Shown here in pieces: positions 1-8,898 of a stretch of 64,000 nt of DNA. The position numbers and the translations under genes were made by a program. The notes beneath the pieces were generated by a model. The model saw only the letters and a list, made by a program, of their open reading frames with translations, had not been told where the DNA came from and did not search any database. The number at the start of each line of letters is the position of its first letter. The first letter of the stretch is position 1. Source of the DNA: an uncultured bacterium (GTDB taxonomy: Bacteria > Vulcanimicrobiota > CADAWZ01); the NCBI GenBank assembly GCA_949288455.1, contig CASEKF010000033.1, positions 1-64,000 of the forward strand. Direction: 5' to 3'.

Positions 1-1
1 A

Positions 2-145
2 GAACAGGCGCAGAAAGAAGAACAGGCGCAGAAAGAAGAACAGGCGCAGAAAGAAGAACAGGCGCAGAAAGAAGAACAGGCGCAGAAAGAAGAACAAGCG
101 CAGAAAGAAGAACAGGCGCAGAAAGAAAAACAGGCGCAGAAAAAA
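2..145 (+). repeat. 18-bp tandem repeat coding for EQAQKE
   Basis: Eight consecutive in-frame 18-base units are visible, seven coding for EQAQKE and the last degenerate (KQAQKK). The array runs off the left edge, so its full copy number is unknown. Near-identity between units points to recent expansion by slippage or unequal recombination. Confidence 0.95.
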
Positions 146-1894
146 GAACAAGATATAGACAGCAAAGAGGTTCAAGACGATAAATCGTTTGACTTCTCAT
201 CCGGCTTTTTATTTGCGCCGTCTAAATCAATTATTCAGCAAGCTCCGACCGCTGCCTCGAATATAGAAAAATCCTCTTCAAAACTTATCAACGACCTCAA
301 AACGCCTAAAATTCCTAAATTATCGGCGCTGCCCGCACGGCTGGAATTATCAGATTTACCGGAAAGAGAATTCAAAATCAAAGATCCTGAATTTAAAACG
401 CCCGTTCAAAAAGTAATAAAGATTGACTCGTTCTCTTCCTATCGCACAGAGAAAAATGAAAATATAACGAACACGAAAGGCAATTCCGATAAAATTGCAA
501 GTAAATCTGCCAACGAATTGAGTTTCGAAGAAATGCAAAAATTAAATTCTCAGGCTTTAGAAGACGATATTTCGGCTTTCGATCTGTTAAAATCTAAAGC
601 TCGTCACCTAAGTTCTATTTATAAGGAAGAAGAAACGGAAGAAGAGCGGAATAGCCAAACTCCTCAGACGCAAAAACAAGATAACGCGGAATATATTATT
701 ATTGACGACGAAGAAGAAGCGGAAGAAGAGCGGAATAGCCAAACCCCTCAGACGCAAAAACAAGATAACGCGGAATATATTATTATTGACGACGAAGAAG
801 AAGCGGAAGAAGAGAGGAATAGCCAAACTCCTCAAACGCAGGAACAATACGGCGCGGAATATATGAGCGAGGAAAATCAAGAGGAAATTAACGATAATCA
901 GGAACCGCAGGCGCAGGAACAATACGGCGCGGAATATATGAGCGAGGAAAATCAAGAGGAAATCAACTATAGTCAGGAAGCGCAGGCGCAGGAACAATAC
1001 GGCGCGGAATATATGGGCGAGGAAAATCAAGAGGAAATTAACTATAGTCAGGAATCGCGGGAAGAAACGGAAAAGGCCTGTCAAAAGCCCAGATTAATAA
1101 AAGTAGAGCCGGAAAAAAGCGTCGATAACGAAATAATTGAAAATAAGGAACAGGAAGAAACGGAAAAAACCTGTCAAAAGCCCAGATTAATAAGAATAGA
1201 GCCGGAAAAAAGCGTCGATAACGAAATAATTGAAAATAAGGAACAGGAAGAAACGGAAAAGGAAGAGTATCACGACGCCGCGTCAAAAGAAGAGCAAAAT
1301 GACTCTAACGCTACGACGACGGTTAAAGTGCCTCAAGGTATAGATGTAAATAAACTTATCGAAATGAGATTAAAAATAAAATTTGATTTTGATAAGTTAA
1401 TAAAACCCGGAGAAGAATGGATCAGTTTCGAAGAGTTATACAAAATAGCTAATATTCCAAAGTTAAAAAGCGGGTTCGCATTGGAAGATATAATTAACTT
1501 TATAAACAACGAAGCAACCGCAGATCTCACTTTTGAAGAAAAGCAAAACATGATTTATCACACTCTGAAGAGCAACGACGTAAGCCTTAAAGCCCTTCTG
1601 GCAGACGCGGTAAGAAAAGATAAAGTGATAGATACATATGAAGTTTTTCTTCATGACAGAATAAAACGAAGAAGAATGAAATTCGAAACTGAAATTGCGG
1701 TTCTACAAAGAAAAATAGAACAGCGTCAGGCCATCATTGAAGAAGACGAAATTTACCTGCAACACTGGGACAATGAAAAATTAAAATTGGAACAAGATAT
1801 GCAGCAAGCTTGTCTATATCTTGGAGACGTAAATAAAATGACGGTAGGATTGGTAACCGAAGGAGCTCAGGGACGAATTCAAAACATAGATTAA
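2..1894 (+). CDS. 3' part of a repeat-rich acidic protein with a C-terminal coiled coil (function unknown)
   Basis: The reading frame is open from the left edge, so the start lies outside the window; 630 codons are present. The nearest internal start-like codon, a TTG at 518, lies mid-gene and is not a convincing start. The protein is low-complexity and rich in Glu and Gln. It begins with hexapeptide repeats (EQAQKE), has a Lys/Pro/Ser-rich stretch, then three tandem repeat families built around NSQTPQTQ, EQYGAEYM and CQKPRLI cores. The last ~190 residues look folded: a helical segment, then a charged coiled coil (around FETEIAVLQRKIEQRQ). No signal peptide or membrane segment is visible in this part. 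The family is not recognised; a scaffold or structural role would be a guess. dedA begins 12 bases downstream and may be cotranscribed. Confidence 0.85.
   Translation, partial: EQAQKEEQAQKEEQAQKEEQAQKEEQAQKEEQAQKEEQAQKEKQAQKKEQDIDSKEVQDDKSFDFSSGFLFAPSKSIIQQAPTAASNIEKSSSKLINDLKTPKIPKLSALPARLELSDLPEREFKIKDPEFKTPVQKVIKIDSFSSYRTEKNENITNTKGNSDKIASKSANELSFEEMQKLNSQALEDDISAFDLLKSKARHLSSIYKEEETEEERNSQTPQTQKQDNAEYIIIDDEEEAEEERNSQTPQTQKQDNAEYIIIDDEEEAEEERNSQTPQTQEQYGAEYMSEENQEEINDNQEPQAQEQYGAEYMSEENQEEINYSQEAQAQEQYGAEYMGEENQEEINYSQESREETEKACQKPRLIKVEPEKSVDNEIIENKEQEETEKTCQKPRLIRIEPEKSVDNEIIENKEQEETEKEEYHDAASKEEQNDSNATTTVKVPQGIDVNKLIEMRLKIKFDFDKLIKPGEEWISFEELYKIANIPKLKSGFALEDIINFINNEATADLTFEEKQNMIYHTLKSNDVSLKALLADAVRKDKVIDTYEVFLHDRIKRRRMKFETEIAVLQRKIEQRQAIIEEDEIYLQHWDNEKLKLEQDMQQACLYLGDVNKMTVGLVTEGAQGRIQNID
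635..842 (+). repeat. 84-bp in-frame tandem repeat, about 2.5 copies
   Basis: The codon for the Arg of the EEERNSQTPQTQ motif recurs at 647, 731 and 815, giving an exact 84-base period. Two full units end in an AEYIIIDD motif. The third copy diverges after NSQTPQTQ into the next repeat family. Confidence 0.9.
842..1060 (+). repeat. 75-bp in-frame tandem repeat, about 3 copies
   Basis: The Tyr codon of the EQYGAEYM motif recurs at 848, 923 and 998, a 75-base period. Units carry EENQEEIN and differ by a few substitutions. Confidence 0.9.
1061..1264 (+). repeat. 93-bp in-frame tandem repeat, two copies plus a partial third
   Basis: The EETEK motif recurs at 1061, 1154 and about 1247 with a 93-base period. 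The two full units contain CQKPRLI followed by EPEKSVDNEIIENKEQ. It is the only repeat family here that carries cysteine. Confidence 0.9.
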
Positions 1895-1906
1895 CAAGGG
1901 GTTTAT

Positions 1907-2596
1907 ATGACGGAGGCAATTATAACTCAAGTAGAACATTTAGCATCATATGCTTTTGTATGGGGATTTATACTTATCTTTTTATTTATGACAATGGAAA
2001 GCACCGTTCTTCCCATTCCAAGCGAAGTAGTAATGATTCCGGCCGGTTTTATGGCATATAGGGAGGAATTGACGTTTAGAGCCTTTTGGCCCGATATGAT
2101 TGCGGTCATAATTATCGGAACTTTGGGTTCCGTTTGCGGAGCATGGATTAACTATTATGTTTCCGCAAAATTAGGAAGGCCTTTTCTATATAAATACGGT
2201 AAATATTTCTTCTTATCTGAAAAATCTCTTCAAAGAGCCGAAGAAGTTTTCAGACAATATGGAGAAATGGCTACGTTCGTCTGCAGATTAATACCGGTGC
2301 TTAGGCATCTAATTTCAATCCCCGCGGGACTTGCTCAAATGAATAGAAAAAGCTTCACAGTCTATACTGCCGCTGGAGCGGGTCTTTGGATGGCTATTTT
2401 AGCCGGTATAGGAGCTTATCTGGGACATATTCTGGGGCAAAAAGCCTCTTATAGAGAAATAATATATAAAGGCGAAGAACTTCTTCATGAACATTTTTTA
2501 TTAATAATGATTATAACTTTTTTACTGGCGGGGATCTACTATGTTATTCATCACAAAATTATGACGAAAAAAATTAGCGAAGCAGAAAACGCTTAA
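1907..2596 (+). CDS. DedA / SNARE-associated family membrane protein
   Basis: A 229-residue integral membrane protein of the DedA family. Family members act in lipid flipping (undecaprenyl phosphate or phospholipids) and in envelope homeostasis at the inner membrane. Visible hallmarks are the N-terminal hydrophobic helix followed by ESTVLPIPSEVVMIPAG, the conserved G-x-x-x-G segment around LGSVCGAWINYYVSAKLGRP, and the RLIPVLRHLISIPAG motif near residues 127-142, whose arginine and proline are typical of the family. Further hydrophobic segments lie at about 155-180 and 198-215. The start is set by AAGGGG before the ATG. It sits 12 bases after the repeat-rich gene and ends before a strong terminator. 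Which DedA subgroup it belongs to cannot be told. Confidence 0.9.
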   Translation: MTEAIITQVEHLASYAFVWGFILIFLFMTMESTVLPIPSEVVMIPAGFMAYREELTFRAFWPDMIAVIIIGTLGSVCGAWINYYVSAKLGRPFLYKYGKYFFLSEKSLQRAEEVFRQYGEMATFVCRLIPVLRHLISIPAGLAQMNRKSFTVYTAAGAGLWMAILAGIGAYLGHILGQKASYREIIYKGEELLHEHFLLIMIITFLLAGIYYVIHHKIMTKKISEAENA

Positions 2597-2673
2597 TAAT
2601 TCACCGCAGTTATTATTCCGTTTTAACGCAAAACTTATAATCGAAAATTAAAAACTACATATTTATCGTTGAT

Positions 2674-2713
2674 AAAATAATACCGCAGGGCTGTAGCCCT
2701 GCGGTATTATTTT
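2674..2713. terminator. Strong bidirectional intrinsic terminator
   Basis: A near-perfect 19-bp inverted repeat with a tiny loop (GC-rich core CCGCAGGGCT, A tract on one side and T tract on the other) lies between the convergent dedA and molybdenum-hydroxylase genes, so it can stop transcription from both sides. Confidence 0.9.
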
Positions 2714-2816
2714 ATTAAAATCTTAGCGAAAATCGACTTAAAGTTTTAACTCTAACGCTAAAAACGATATAAGAGTATTTATAGCCCCGTTTTAACGTCT
2801 TAGCAAAATCTAAAAG

Positions 2817-5648
2817 TTATTTTTTCATACCGGTAGTAAAATCATATAAATGAGGAACGTCCTTGTTTTCCTTAAGCGCTTTATATACATATTCGGCAGT
2901 AAAAGGCCATTCCTGCATCCATATGCCCGTGGCGTTATAAATAGCTATTCCTATAGCCGGAGCGGCTCCGTTAGTGCTTATTTCAGATACTGATTTACCG
3001 CCGTAAGGGCCCAGATGATCCGCAACCTCAATCAGCTCGCACTTAAATTCTTCAGGCAAATCTCTGATCATAGGCACTTTATAATCCATAAAATTAGGAT
3101 TCAAACACTTGCCTTTATTGTCAAACTTCATCTCCTCATAAATACAATGACCTATAGATTTGACGACTCCTCCATATACCTGACCAAGAGCTAATTCAGG
3201 GTTTATCGGCGTCCCGCACTCTTGAACGGCATAATATTTATCTACGACTACTTCTCCGGTTCTAGTATCGACGCTTACTTCCGCAAAATGAGCTCCATAA
3301 GGAATAGGAGCTTCCTCTGTCGTAAAATTACCTTCCGCTATTATCTGGCCTGAACCGGTACCGCATTGAGTGGCGGCCGATATCTCCGCATAAGAGAGTT
3401 TAGAAGTTCCGTCCGTGACAAAGCCCGGATACTCTATTTTCACATTTTTCAAATCTGTTTTTAAAAGTTCGGCGCCTTTTTCCAAAAGCTTTGACTTCAT
3501 ATCCAAAGCGGCCCTATAAACGGCCATTCCGCTGAAATATGTGCCGGAAGACGCATACGCTCCTACGTCAAACGGAGTTACGTCAGTATCGGAAGAAATA
3601 ATGGAAAAACGATCGAAATCACAACACAACGTTTCGGAAGAAACTTTTACGGCTAGAGTATCCAATCCCGTGCCAAGATCAGTGCCGCCCATCAGAATCA
3701 TAAACGTGCCGTCTCCAAGCATTTTGATTTCCGCGTTTGCGGAATCTATGCCCGGCAATCCTGAACCCTGTTGTATAATCGCCGCTCCCCTACCCTTTTT
3801 TATATAAGGTTTATCGGAAACTAACGGTTTGTCCCAGCCTATCAATTCGGCTCCCCTGTCGAGACATTCTTTTAAACCGCAGGAACTAATTACTTGCGCT
3901 ATACCCTCTTGCCCCTCTCCAAGAGATTTTAAAATTTCCAAATGATAGCCTTTCTCAACCATATTTTTTCTTAATAATTCAAGCTGATCAATACCAAGCT
4001 TATGAGCGAGTTCCGCCACGGCCATCTGTATGGCAAAACTTCCCTGAGGAGCTCCGTAACCCTGATAAGCCCCTGAAATAACGTTGTTCGTATAATATGT
4101 GCTTACGTCGTAACGCATATTTTCGCATTTAAAAAGAGGCAGCGATTTAGAACATGCGTTCATCGGCACAGTCAAACAATGATTTCCATACGGCCCGGTA
4201 TCGGAAACCTCACGTATATCCAGAGCGGTTATGGTTCCGTCGTTCTTTGCGCCCGCCCTAACTCTAAAAAACATAGTATGACGAACTCTTGAGTTAACGA
4301 ATTCCTCTTCTCTGGTCATTTCATGATAAGCCGGCTTTCCGGTCTGCCATACTACCCAAGCGACAATATCTTCAATAACAAGATCCTGCTTGGAACCGTA
4401 CCCTCCGCCAACTCTCTCTTTTATAATATGAATTTGATTTTCTTTTATATCCAAAATATTAGCTATAATTCTTCTCAAATGCCATGGAACTTGAGTTGAA
4501 GCTCGAAGAGTAAGTCTTCCGTTCTCTATATAACCGAAACATCTATGCGTTTCCATAGGAGTGCATTGAACTCTATGGGAGCCGTAATCTCTCTCCACGA
4601 CTACGTCGGCTTCTTGCAATCCTTTTTCTACGTCCCCTATTCCTCCGGCGTTATGAGCCGCCCTGTTCGTCTTAGGATCCTGGCCTATAGGAAGAGGATC
4701 CACGGAAATATCCCTGTCCTGAATAAGAACTGCTCCGGGCTTTTTTGCGTCGAAAGGACTAAAAACGGCCGGAAGAAGTTCATACTCGACTTTAATAAGC
4801 TCTATGGCCTTATCCGCTATCTCTTCGGAAACGGCTGCTACTATCGCTACTCTATCTCCGTAATAACGCATAGTCCGATCTACGAGATGAAAATCGTAAG
4901 GCGAAGGTTCCGGATATCCCTGGCCCGCGGTATTATAAGGTTTAGAAGGACCGTTTTTATAAGTTACGATAAGTTCTACGCCTTCAAGCTCCTCCGCCTC
5001 GGAAGTATCTATATCTTTAATAAAAGCATGAGGGTACGGACTTTTTTTCACCTTAATAATAAGAGCATCCGGAGTAACCATATCGCCTACGTATGAAGGC
5101 TCGGCCTTTACCAGCCTGGGCCCGTCGACTTTCTCAACGGGCTTGCCCACGATTCTTAAATCGTCCCTAAAAGTTTTTGGCTGGCCGGGATTCTCGTCTT
5201 TTAAATATTTCAACACGTCAAAATACTGTTTGTATCCCGTACATCTGCACAAATTACCGGAAAGATAATCTTTCATATCCTCTATATCAGGATTTTCGCA
5301 ATTATCAAGCATCTCTTTAACAGCCAACATCATACCTGGAGTACAATGACCGCATTGAACGACTCCCGCTTTCAAAAACGCCCTCTGAATAGGATGCAAT
5401 TCGCGCCCTTTAGCTAAACCTTCCGCGGTAAAAATATCGTCTCCGTCCGAAAGCTGGCCAAACCTAACCTGGCAAGAGTTGACCTTAACTCCGTTAAGAA
5501 TCACGCTGCAGGCTCCGCAAGTCCCTTCTCCGTCACAGTTTGTTCTTATGGAGAGAAGACCTGATTCTCTAAGAATTTTAGCCAGAGACTTCATTGGATT
5601 TTCATTAAACGTTTTCTTTTTGCCATTTAATATTAATTTAATTTTCAT
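2817..5648 (-). CDS. Xanthine dehydrogenase-family molybdenum hydroxylase, fused [2Fe-2S] and molybdopterin subunits
   Basis: A 943-residue fusion. Residues 1-150 are the small iron-sulfur subunit: plant-type [2Fe-2S] cysteines at 38, 44, 47 and 59 and the second cluster CGHC (99, 102) with CRC (134, 136). Residues ~160-943 are the molybdopterin-binding large subunit. The glutamate that usually acts as catalytic base appears as Glu889 in GKSVSE. The segment aligned with AFRGFG of xanthine dehydrogenases reads GAYQGYGAPQG near residue 530, so the substrate-contacting arginine is glutamine. Substrate is therefore uncertain: purine, aldehyde or N-heterocycle. GGAG precedes the ATG. The FAD subunit ends 17 bases upstream, giving the usual electron path Moco to 2[2Fe-2S] to FAD. 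The cofactor assembly genes are not nearby. Confidence 0.88.
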   Translation of the reverse strand: MKIKLILNGKKKTFNENPMKSLAKILRESGLLSIRTNCDGEGTCGACSVILNGVKVNSCQVRFGQLSDGDDIFTAEGLAKGRELHPIQRAFLKAGVVQCGHCTPGMMLAVKEMLDNCENPDIEDMKDYLSGNLCRCTGYKQYFDVLKYLKDENPGQPKTFRDDLRIVGKPVEKVDGPRLVKAEPSYVGDMVTPDALIIKVKKSPYPHAFIKDIDTSEAEELEGVELIVTYKNGPSKPYNTAGQGYPEPSPYDFHLVDRTMRYYGDRVAIVAAVSEEIADKAIELIKVEYELLPAVFSPFDAKKPGAVLIQDRDISVDPLPIGQDPKTNRAAHNAGGIGDVEKGLQEADVVVERDYGSHRVQCTPMETHRCFGYIENGRLTLRASTQVPWHLRRIIANILDIKENQIHIIKERVGGGYGSKQDLVIEDIVAWVVWQTGKPAYHEMTREEEFVNSRVRHTMFFRVRAGAKNDGTITALDIREVSDTGPYGNHCLTVPMNACSKSLPLFKCENMRYDVSTYYTNNVISGAYQGYGAPQGSFAIQMAVAELAHKLGIDQLELLRKNMVEKGYHLEILKSLGEGQEGIAQVISSCGLKECLDRGAELIGWDKPLVSDKPYIKKGRGAAIIQQGSGLPGIDSANAEIKMLGDGTFMILMGGTDLGTGLDTLAVKVSSETLCCDFDRFSIISSDTDVTPFDVGAYASSGTYFSGMAVYRAALDMKSKLLEKGAELLKTDLKNVKIEYPGFVTDGTSKLSYAEISAATQCGTGSGQIIAEGNFTTEEAPIPYGAHFAEVSVDTRTGEVVVDKYYAVQECGTPINPELALGQVYGGVVKSIGHCIYEEMKFDNKGKCLNPNFMDYKVPMIRDLPEEFKCELIEVADHLGPYGGKSVSEISTNGAAPAIGIAIYNATGIWMQEWPFTAEYVYKALKENKDVPHLYDFTTGMKK

Positions 5649-5665
5649 AGAAACTCCATTTCCTT

Positions 5666-6484
5666 TCAGGACGCGGCGATAATATCTTCAAGAAGCGAAG
5701 CTGCCACGGCTTTCTTAAAATCGCCGTTTCCTCTTAAATCCGTTCTAGCCGGAGCCATTTGATTCAAAGTTTCTCCGATAAGCGAAGAAATTTTATCGTC
5801 ATCATAATTTTTGCCTTCTAACGCTTCTTCAAGCTCATAAAGACGAACAGGCTTATCATAAAGCCCGCCGGCAGCTATTTTAAGATCCGTCATAGTCGTG
5901 CCTAAAGGAGTATAGAAAACAGCCATCTTTATAACGGGCAAATCGTTCGAATTACGAGCGAAGCGAGCGCTTTTAAAGAAAAAAGGCTCTCTGTCTTCCT
6001 TTACTAAAATATTAGTTATTAAGCCGGATTTTGAAGGAGGACGCATAAGAAAATCCTCGACAGACTCTCGTCTTTCGCCTTCCGAAGTAATCGAAACAAC
6101 TTCAGCCTCAAGAACTAAAAATAAAGGGAGAAAATCGCTTCGAGTATATCTGGAACCTAATACTCCTCCCACAGTAGCCATATTTCTTATGTTTTTAGAA
6201 ACTATCTTGCAAGATTTTAAAATTTCCTCTAAAGGATAATTATCTTTCATAACTCCGCCGTTAAAAAGTTCCGTTAAAGTAGTCATCGCTCCTATACTAA
6301 TAAATCCGGTCTGTCTTTCGATAGATTTTAAACCTAATTTATGAAGCGATATTAATTTTTTAGCAGACTTTTTTGTCCAGGCGTTTAAAATAGTTCCTCC
6401 GCCCAGATAGAACGCTCTTTTCAAAGTCTCTTTCAGATTTACGGCTTCCGATACCGTCTCTGGAATATAAAATTCCGAACTCAT
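5666..6484 (-). CDS. FAD-binding subunit of the molybdenum hydroxylase (CoxM/XdhB type)
   Basis: This 272-residue protein matches the FAD-binding domain of molybdopterin dehydrogenases. The pyrophosphate-binding loop is seen as YLGGGTILNAW near residues 27-37, and the second signature as ATVGGVLGSRYTRSDFLP, followed by a C-terminal CO-dehydrogenase flavoprotein-type domain. It should accept electrons from the two [2Fe-2S] clusters of the fused subunit encoded immediately downstream and pass them to NAD or another acceptor. There is no extra [4Fe-4S] insertion of the kind seen in 4-hydroxybenzoyl-CoA reductase, which argues against that enzyme. AAAGGCGG precedes the ATG. It is slightly shorter than many homologues but appears complete. 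Confidence 0.88.
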   Translation of the reverse strand: MSSEFYIPETVSEAVNLKETLKRAFYLGGGTILNAWTKKSAKKLISLHKLGLKSIERQTGFISIGAMTTLTELFNGGVMKDNYPLEEILKSCKIVSKNIRNMATVGGVLGSRYTRSDFLPLFLVLEAEVVSITSEGERRESVEDFLMRPPSKSGLITNILVKEDREPFFFKSARFARNSNDLPVIKMAVFYTPLGTTMTDLKIAAGGLYDKPVRLYELEEALEGKNYDDDKISSLIGETLNQMAPARTDLRGNGDFKKAVAASLLEDIIAAS

Positions 6485-6506
6485 TATATGCCGCCTTTCT
6501 ATTACG

Positions 6507-6899
6507 TTATTTTAAAGAAAAAGAATCTGAAGCGATATATATCCTCGCTTCTTCAATCAAACTGGCTCTGTTAAGATCAAAAAACGCGGCTCCGGCTCCT
6601 CGCATAGGTCTGCCTTTTTTATTGTTCCCGTCGAAAGTCCACTCCGCAGACACTCTATCCCCGGTCGCAAGAACGTTCTTAACTTCAATATTTAAATCAA
6701 GAGCAACTTGAAAAAATCTTTTCAAAATACGATTTATCTTGTCTTTTCCAAAAATAAAGCCTAATCTGCTGTTAGCAAGTCCGGGAAAAGCTAATCTGGC
6801 GGAATCGTCAAACTGTTCCAGCAGAGCGTTTAAATCTTTATTTTCTATCTGATGAAAAAAATCCAAAACAAAATCAACCGCTTTGCCCGACATTCTCAT
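6507..6899 (-). CDS. NTF2/SnoaL-like small protein
   Basis: A 130-residue alpha+beta protein with the layout of the NTF2/SnoaL superfamily: an N-terminal helix (AVDFVLDFFHQIENKDLNAL), then F-D-D and strand-rich segments ending in EARIYIAS. Members are small ligand-binding or isomerase-like proteins; the substrate cannot be predicted. I chose the ATG at 6899, which has GAGAGG seven bases upstream and overlaps the thiolase end by a few bases. A longer frame to 6953 runs into the thiolase gene without a good site. The overlap implies translational coupling in a thiolase / NTF2-like / FAD / Mo-hydroxylase operon, so a role in the same catabolic route is plausible. Confidence 0.7.
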   Translation of the reverse strand: MRMSGKAVDFVLDFFHQIENKDLNALLEQFDDSARLAFPGLANSRLGFIFGKDKINRILKRFFQVALDLNIEVKNVLATGDRVSAEWTFDGNNKKGRPMRGAGAAFFDLNRASLIEEARIYIASDSFSLK

Positions 6900-6901
6900 A
6901 T

Positions 6902-8095
6902 CTATACCTCTCTCTCTACTATCATTGCAATCCCCATGCCGCCTCCGATACATAACGCGGCCAACCCGGTTTTCATTTTCTTCCTTTCAAGGTTATATAA
7001 AAGAGTAGTCAAAATCCTACAGCCGGACGCGCCTATAGGATGTCCCAAAGCAATAGCTCCTCCGCTTATGTTAACTCTGTCCTCAAATTCGGTCTTATAC
7101 CAACCCAATTCCTTGCCCACGGCAATAGCCTGAGCCGCAAACGCCTCGTTTGCCTCTATCAAATCTATATCTTCAAGCTTCATGCCGGTTTTTTCGAAAA
7201 GCTTTCTCACCGCCGCTATCGGACCGGTTCCCATAATGGCGGGCTCTACTCCTGCATAAGCCCAAGCTTTTATCGAGGCAGTCGGCTTTATGGAATATTT
7301 TTCTACCGCCCGTTCAGACAAAACCGCAACAGCTGCGGCTCCGTCGTTGATTCCGGAAGAATTTCCGGCAGTAACCGTGCCATCCTTTTTAAAAGCGGGA
7401 CGCAGCCTTGAGAGAACTTCCAAACTGGTAGAAGGACGAGGGTGTTCGTCTTTATGCATAACGATAGAAGTCTTTTTACCCGTAATAGTTATCGGAACTA
7501 TTTCAGCGTCAAAATATCCCGACTTTATAGCCGATACCGCTTTCATATGACTAAAATACGCTAACTCATCCTGCATTTCTCTGGTTATAGAAAAACGTTC
7601 GGCTAGATTCTCGGCAGTAACGCCCATATGCTGAGCTTCAATCGCGCACGTAAGACCGTCATGTATTAAGCCGTCGATAACCGTTATATTGCCCATTCTG
7701 GATCCGGCTCTAACGTCAGGAAGCAAATAAGGAGCCATTGACATAGACTCGGTTCCGCCCGCAATAATTATGTCGGCCTCATTTGCTTTTATAATTCTGC
7801 AGGCGTCTACGACGGTTCTTAACCCGGAGCCGCACACCATATTTACGGTCATTGCGGGCACAGACCAATCAAGGCCGACTCCCAAAGCTATTTGGCGAGA
7901 AACGTTCTGTCCCTGTCCGGCCTGAATAACGGAACCTATTATCACTTCGTCCACCTTTTCATAAGGTACGCCGGAACGTTCCAAAGACGCTTTAACTACC
8001 GCTATGCCGAGATCTTTAGCCGAAACTTTTGAAAGAGCCCCTTGAAAACTTCCTATGGGAGTTCTGGCGGCGCCCGCAAGATAGATTTTTTCCAT
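6902..8095 (-). CDS. Acetyl-CoA C-acetyltransferase (thiolase)
   Basis: A 397-residue type II (biosynthetic-like or degradative) thiolase, normal in length. The nucleophilic cysteine is Cys88 in NMVCGSGLRTV. NEAFAAQ and GHPIGASG carry the catalytic histidines, and the second cysteine lies in ALCIGGGMG. It either condenses two acetyl-CoA or cleaves acetoacetyl-CoA, reversibly. TAAGGAG before the ATG supports the start. It is the first gene of the minus-strand unit that continues into the molybdenum hydroxylase, so a fermentative or oxidative pathway ending in acyl-CoA thiolysis is a reasonable inference. No CoA transferase or 3-hydroxyacyl-CoA dehydrogenase is beside it. Confidence 0.93.
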   Translation of the reverse strand: MEKIYLAGAARTPIGSFQGALSKVSAKDLGIAVVKASLERSGVPYEKVDEVIIGSVIQAGQGQNVSRQIALGVGLDWSVPAMTVNMVCGSGLRTVVDACRIIKANEADIIIAGGTESMSMAPYLLPDVRAGSRMGNITVIDGLIHDGLTCAIEAQHMGVTAENLAERFSITREMQDELAYFSHMKAVSAIKSGYFDAEIVPITITGKKTSIVMHKDEHPRPSTSLEVLSRLRPAFKKDGTVTAGNSSGINDGAAAVAVLSERAVEKYSIKPTASIKAWAYAGVEPAIMGTGPIAAVRKLFEKTGMKLEDIDLIEANEAFAAQAIAVGKELGWYKTEFEDRVNISGGAIALGHPIGASGCRILTTLLYNLERKKMKTGLAALCIGGGMGIAMIVEREV

Positions 8096-8323
8096 ATAGA
8101 AAACTCCTTAACTATATTTTAACGCCAATTCAATTCTTCTCTTCTTTGAAGCCTGTAAATATTCCTTTTACGATAACCTTAAATTATACTCTGCGTAAAC
8201 TAAATATTTTCTATATACATAACAATAGGAGTTTTTTAACAAAAATAAAAATTAAAGATTATATTAAACTACGGCTAAGTATAATAATCAAAAAAATTAG
8301 ATTTTATCCGAAAGGCAACCGAC

Positions 8324-8830
8324 ATGATCAATAAAGAAATAATCAAAGAAATAAGACCGGCCGCCATCGAAGACGCCGACGAAGTGGCCGCTCTAGGAAA
8401 AGAAATATGGAACGAGCACTATCTCCCGATTCTCGGCAAAAAACAAATCGACTACATGATAAATAAATATCAGTCTTGCCGGGCGGTAAAAGAACAAATG
8501 ACAAACGAAAAATACAGGTATTTTTTTATAGTTTACGGCGACACAAAAGCCGGGTACGTCGGAATACAAAATAACGACGGGTTATATTTAAGCAAATTAT
8601 ATATTTTAAAAGATTTCAGAAAAAAAGGACTGGCAAAATTCAGCTTTAATTTTCTTAAAGATCTATGCCGCAAAGAAAATATCGATAAGATATGGCTCAC
8701 GGTAAATAAAAATAATTATCCTGCTATAGAAACTTATAAAGCGTTGGGAATGACGCTAACCAGAGAAGAAAAAGCCGACATAGGAGAAGGCTTTTTTATG
8801 GACGACTATATTTTTGAATATTATCTATAA
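8324..8830 (+). CDS. GNAT-family N-acetyltransferase
   Basis: A 168-residue GCN5-related acetyltransferase. It transfers an acyl group from acyl-CoA to an amine, but the acceptor is unknown. The fold is visible as an N-terminal EIRPAAIEDADEVAAL segment, the strand GYVGIQNNDGLYLSKLYI, the acetyl-CoA-binding loop DFRKKGLAKF (the R/Q-x-x-G-x-A motif, with lysines) and the C-terminal NKNNYPAIETYKALGM motif. AAAGG lies eight bases before the ATG. It is divergent from the thiolase operon; the 228-base gap between them must hold both promoters, though I see no strong consensus there. Confidence 0.85.
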   Translation: MINKEIIKEIRPAAIEDADEVAALGKEIWNEHYLPILGKKQIDYMINKYQSCRAVKEQMTNEKYRYFFIVYGDTKAGYVGIQNNDGLYLSKLYILKDFRKKGLAKFSFNFLKDLCRKENIDKIWLTVNKNNYPAIETYKALGMTLTREEKADIGEGFFMDDYIFEYYL

Positions 8831-8898
8831 AAAATAAACGGAACAATACGGCGAACGCGATAATAAAAGAAATAAAGAGCAAGACTCAGACGATAGCC

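Noticed and set aside
608-1084. Minus-strand 158-codon open frame with repeated Leu/Phe/Arg
   Set aside because: It is the antisense shadow of the plus-strand repeats and has no ribosome site.
2-1264. CRISPR-like direct repeats
   Set aside because: The units are contiguous, lack unique spacers, and keep one reading frame throughout, so they are protein-coding tandem repeats.
4545-5096. Plus-strand 183-codon frame opposite the molybdenum hydroxylase
   Set aside because: It lies fully inside a conserved gene on the other strand and lacks family-like features.
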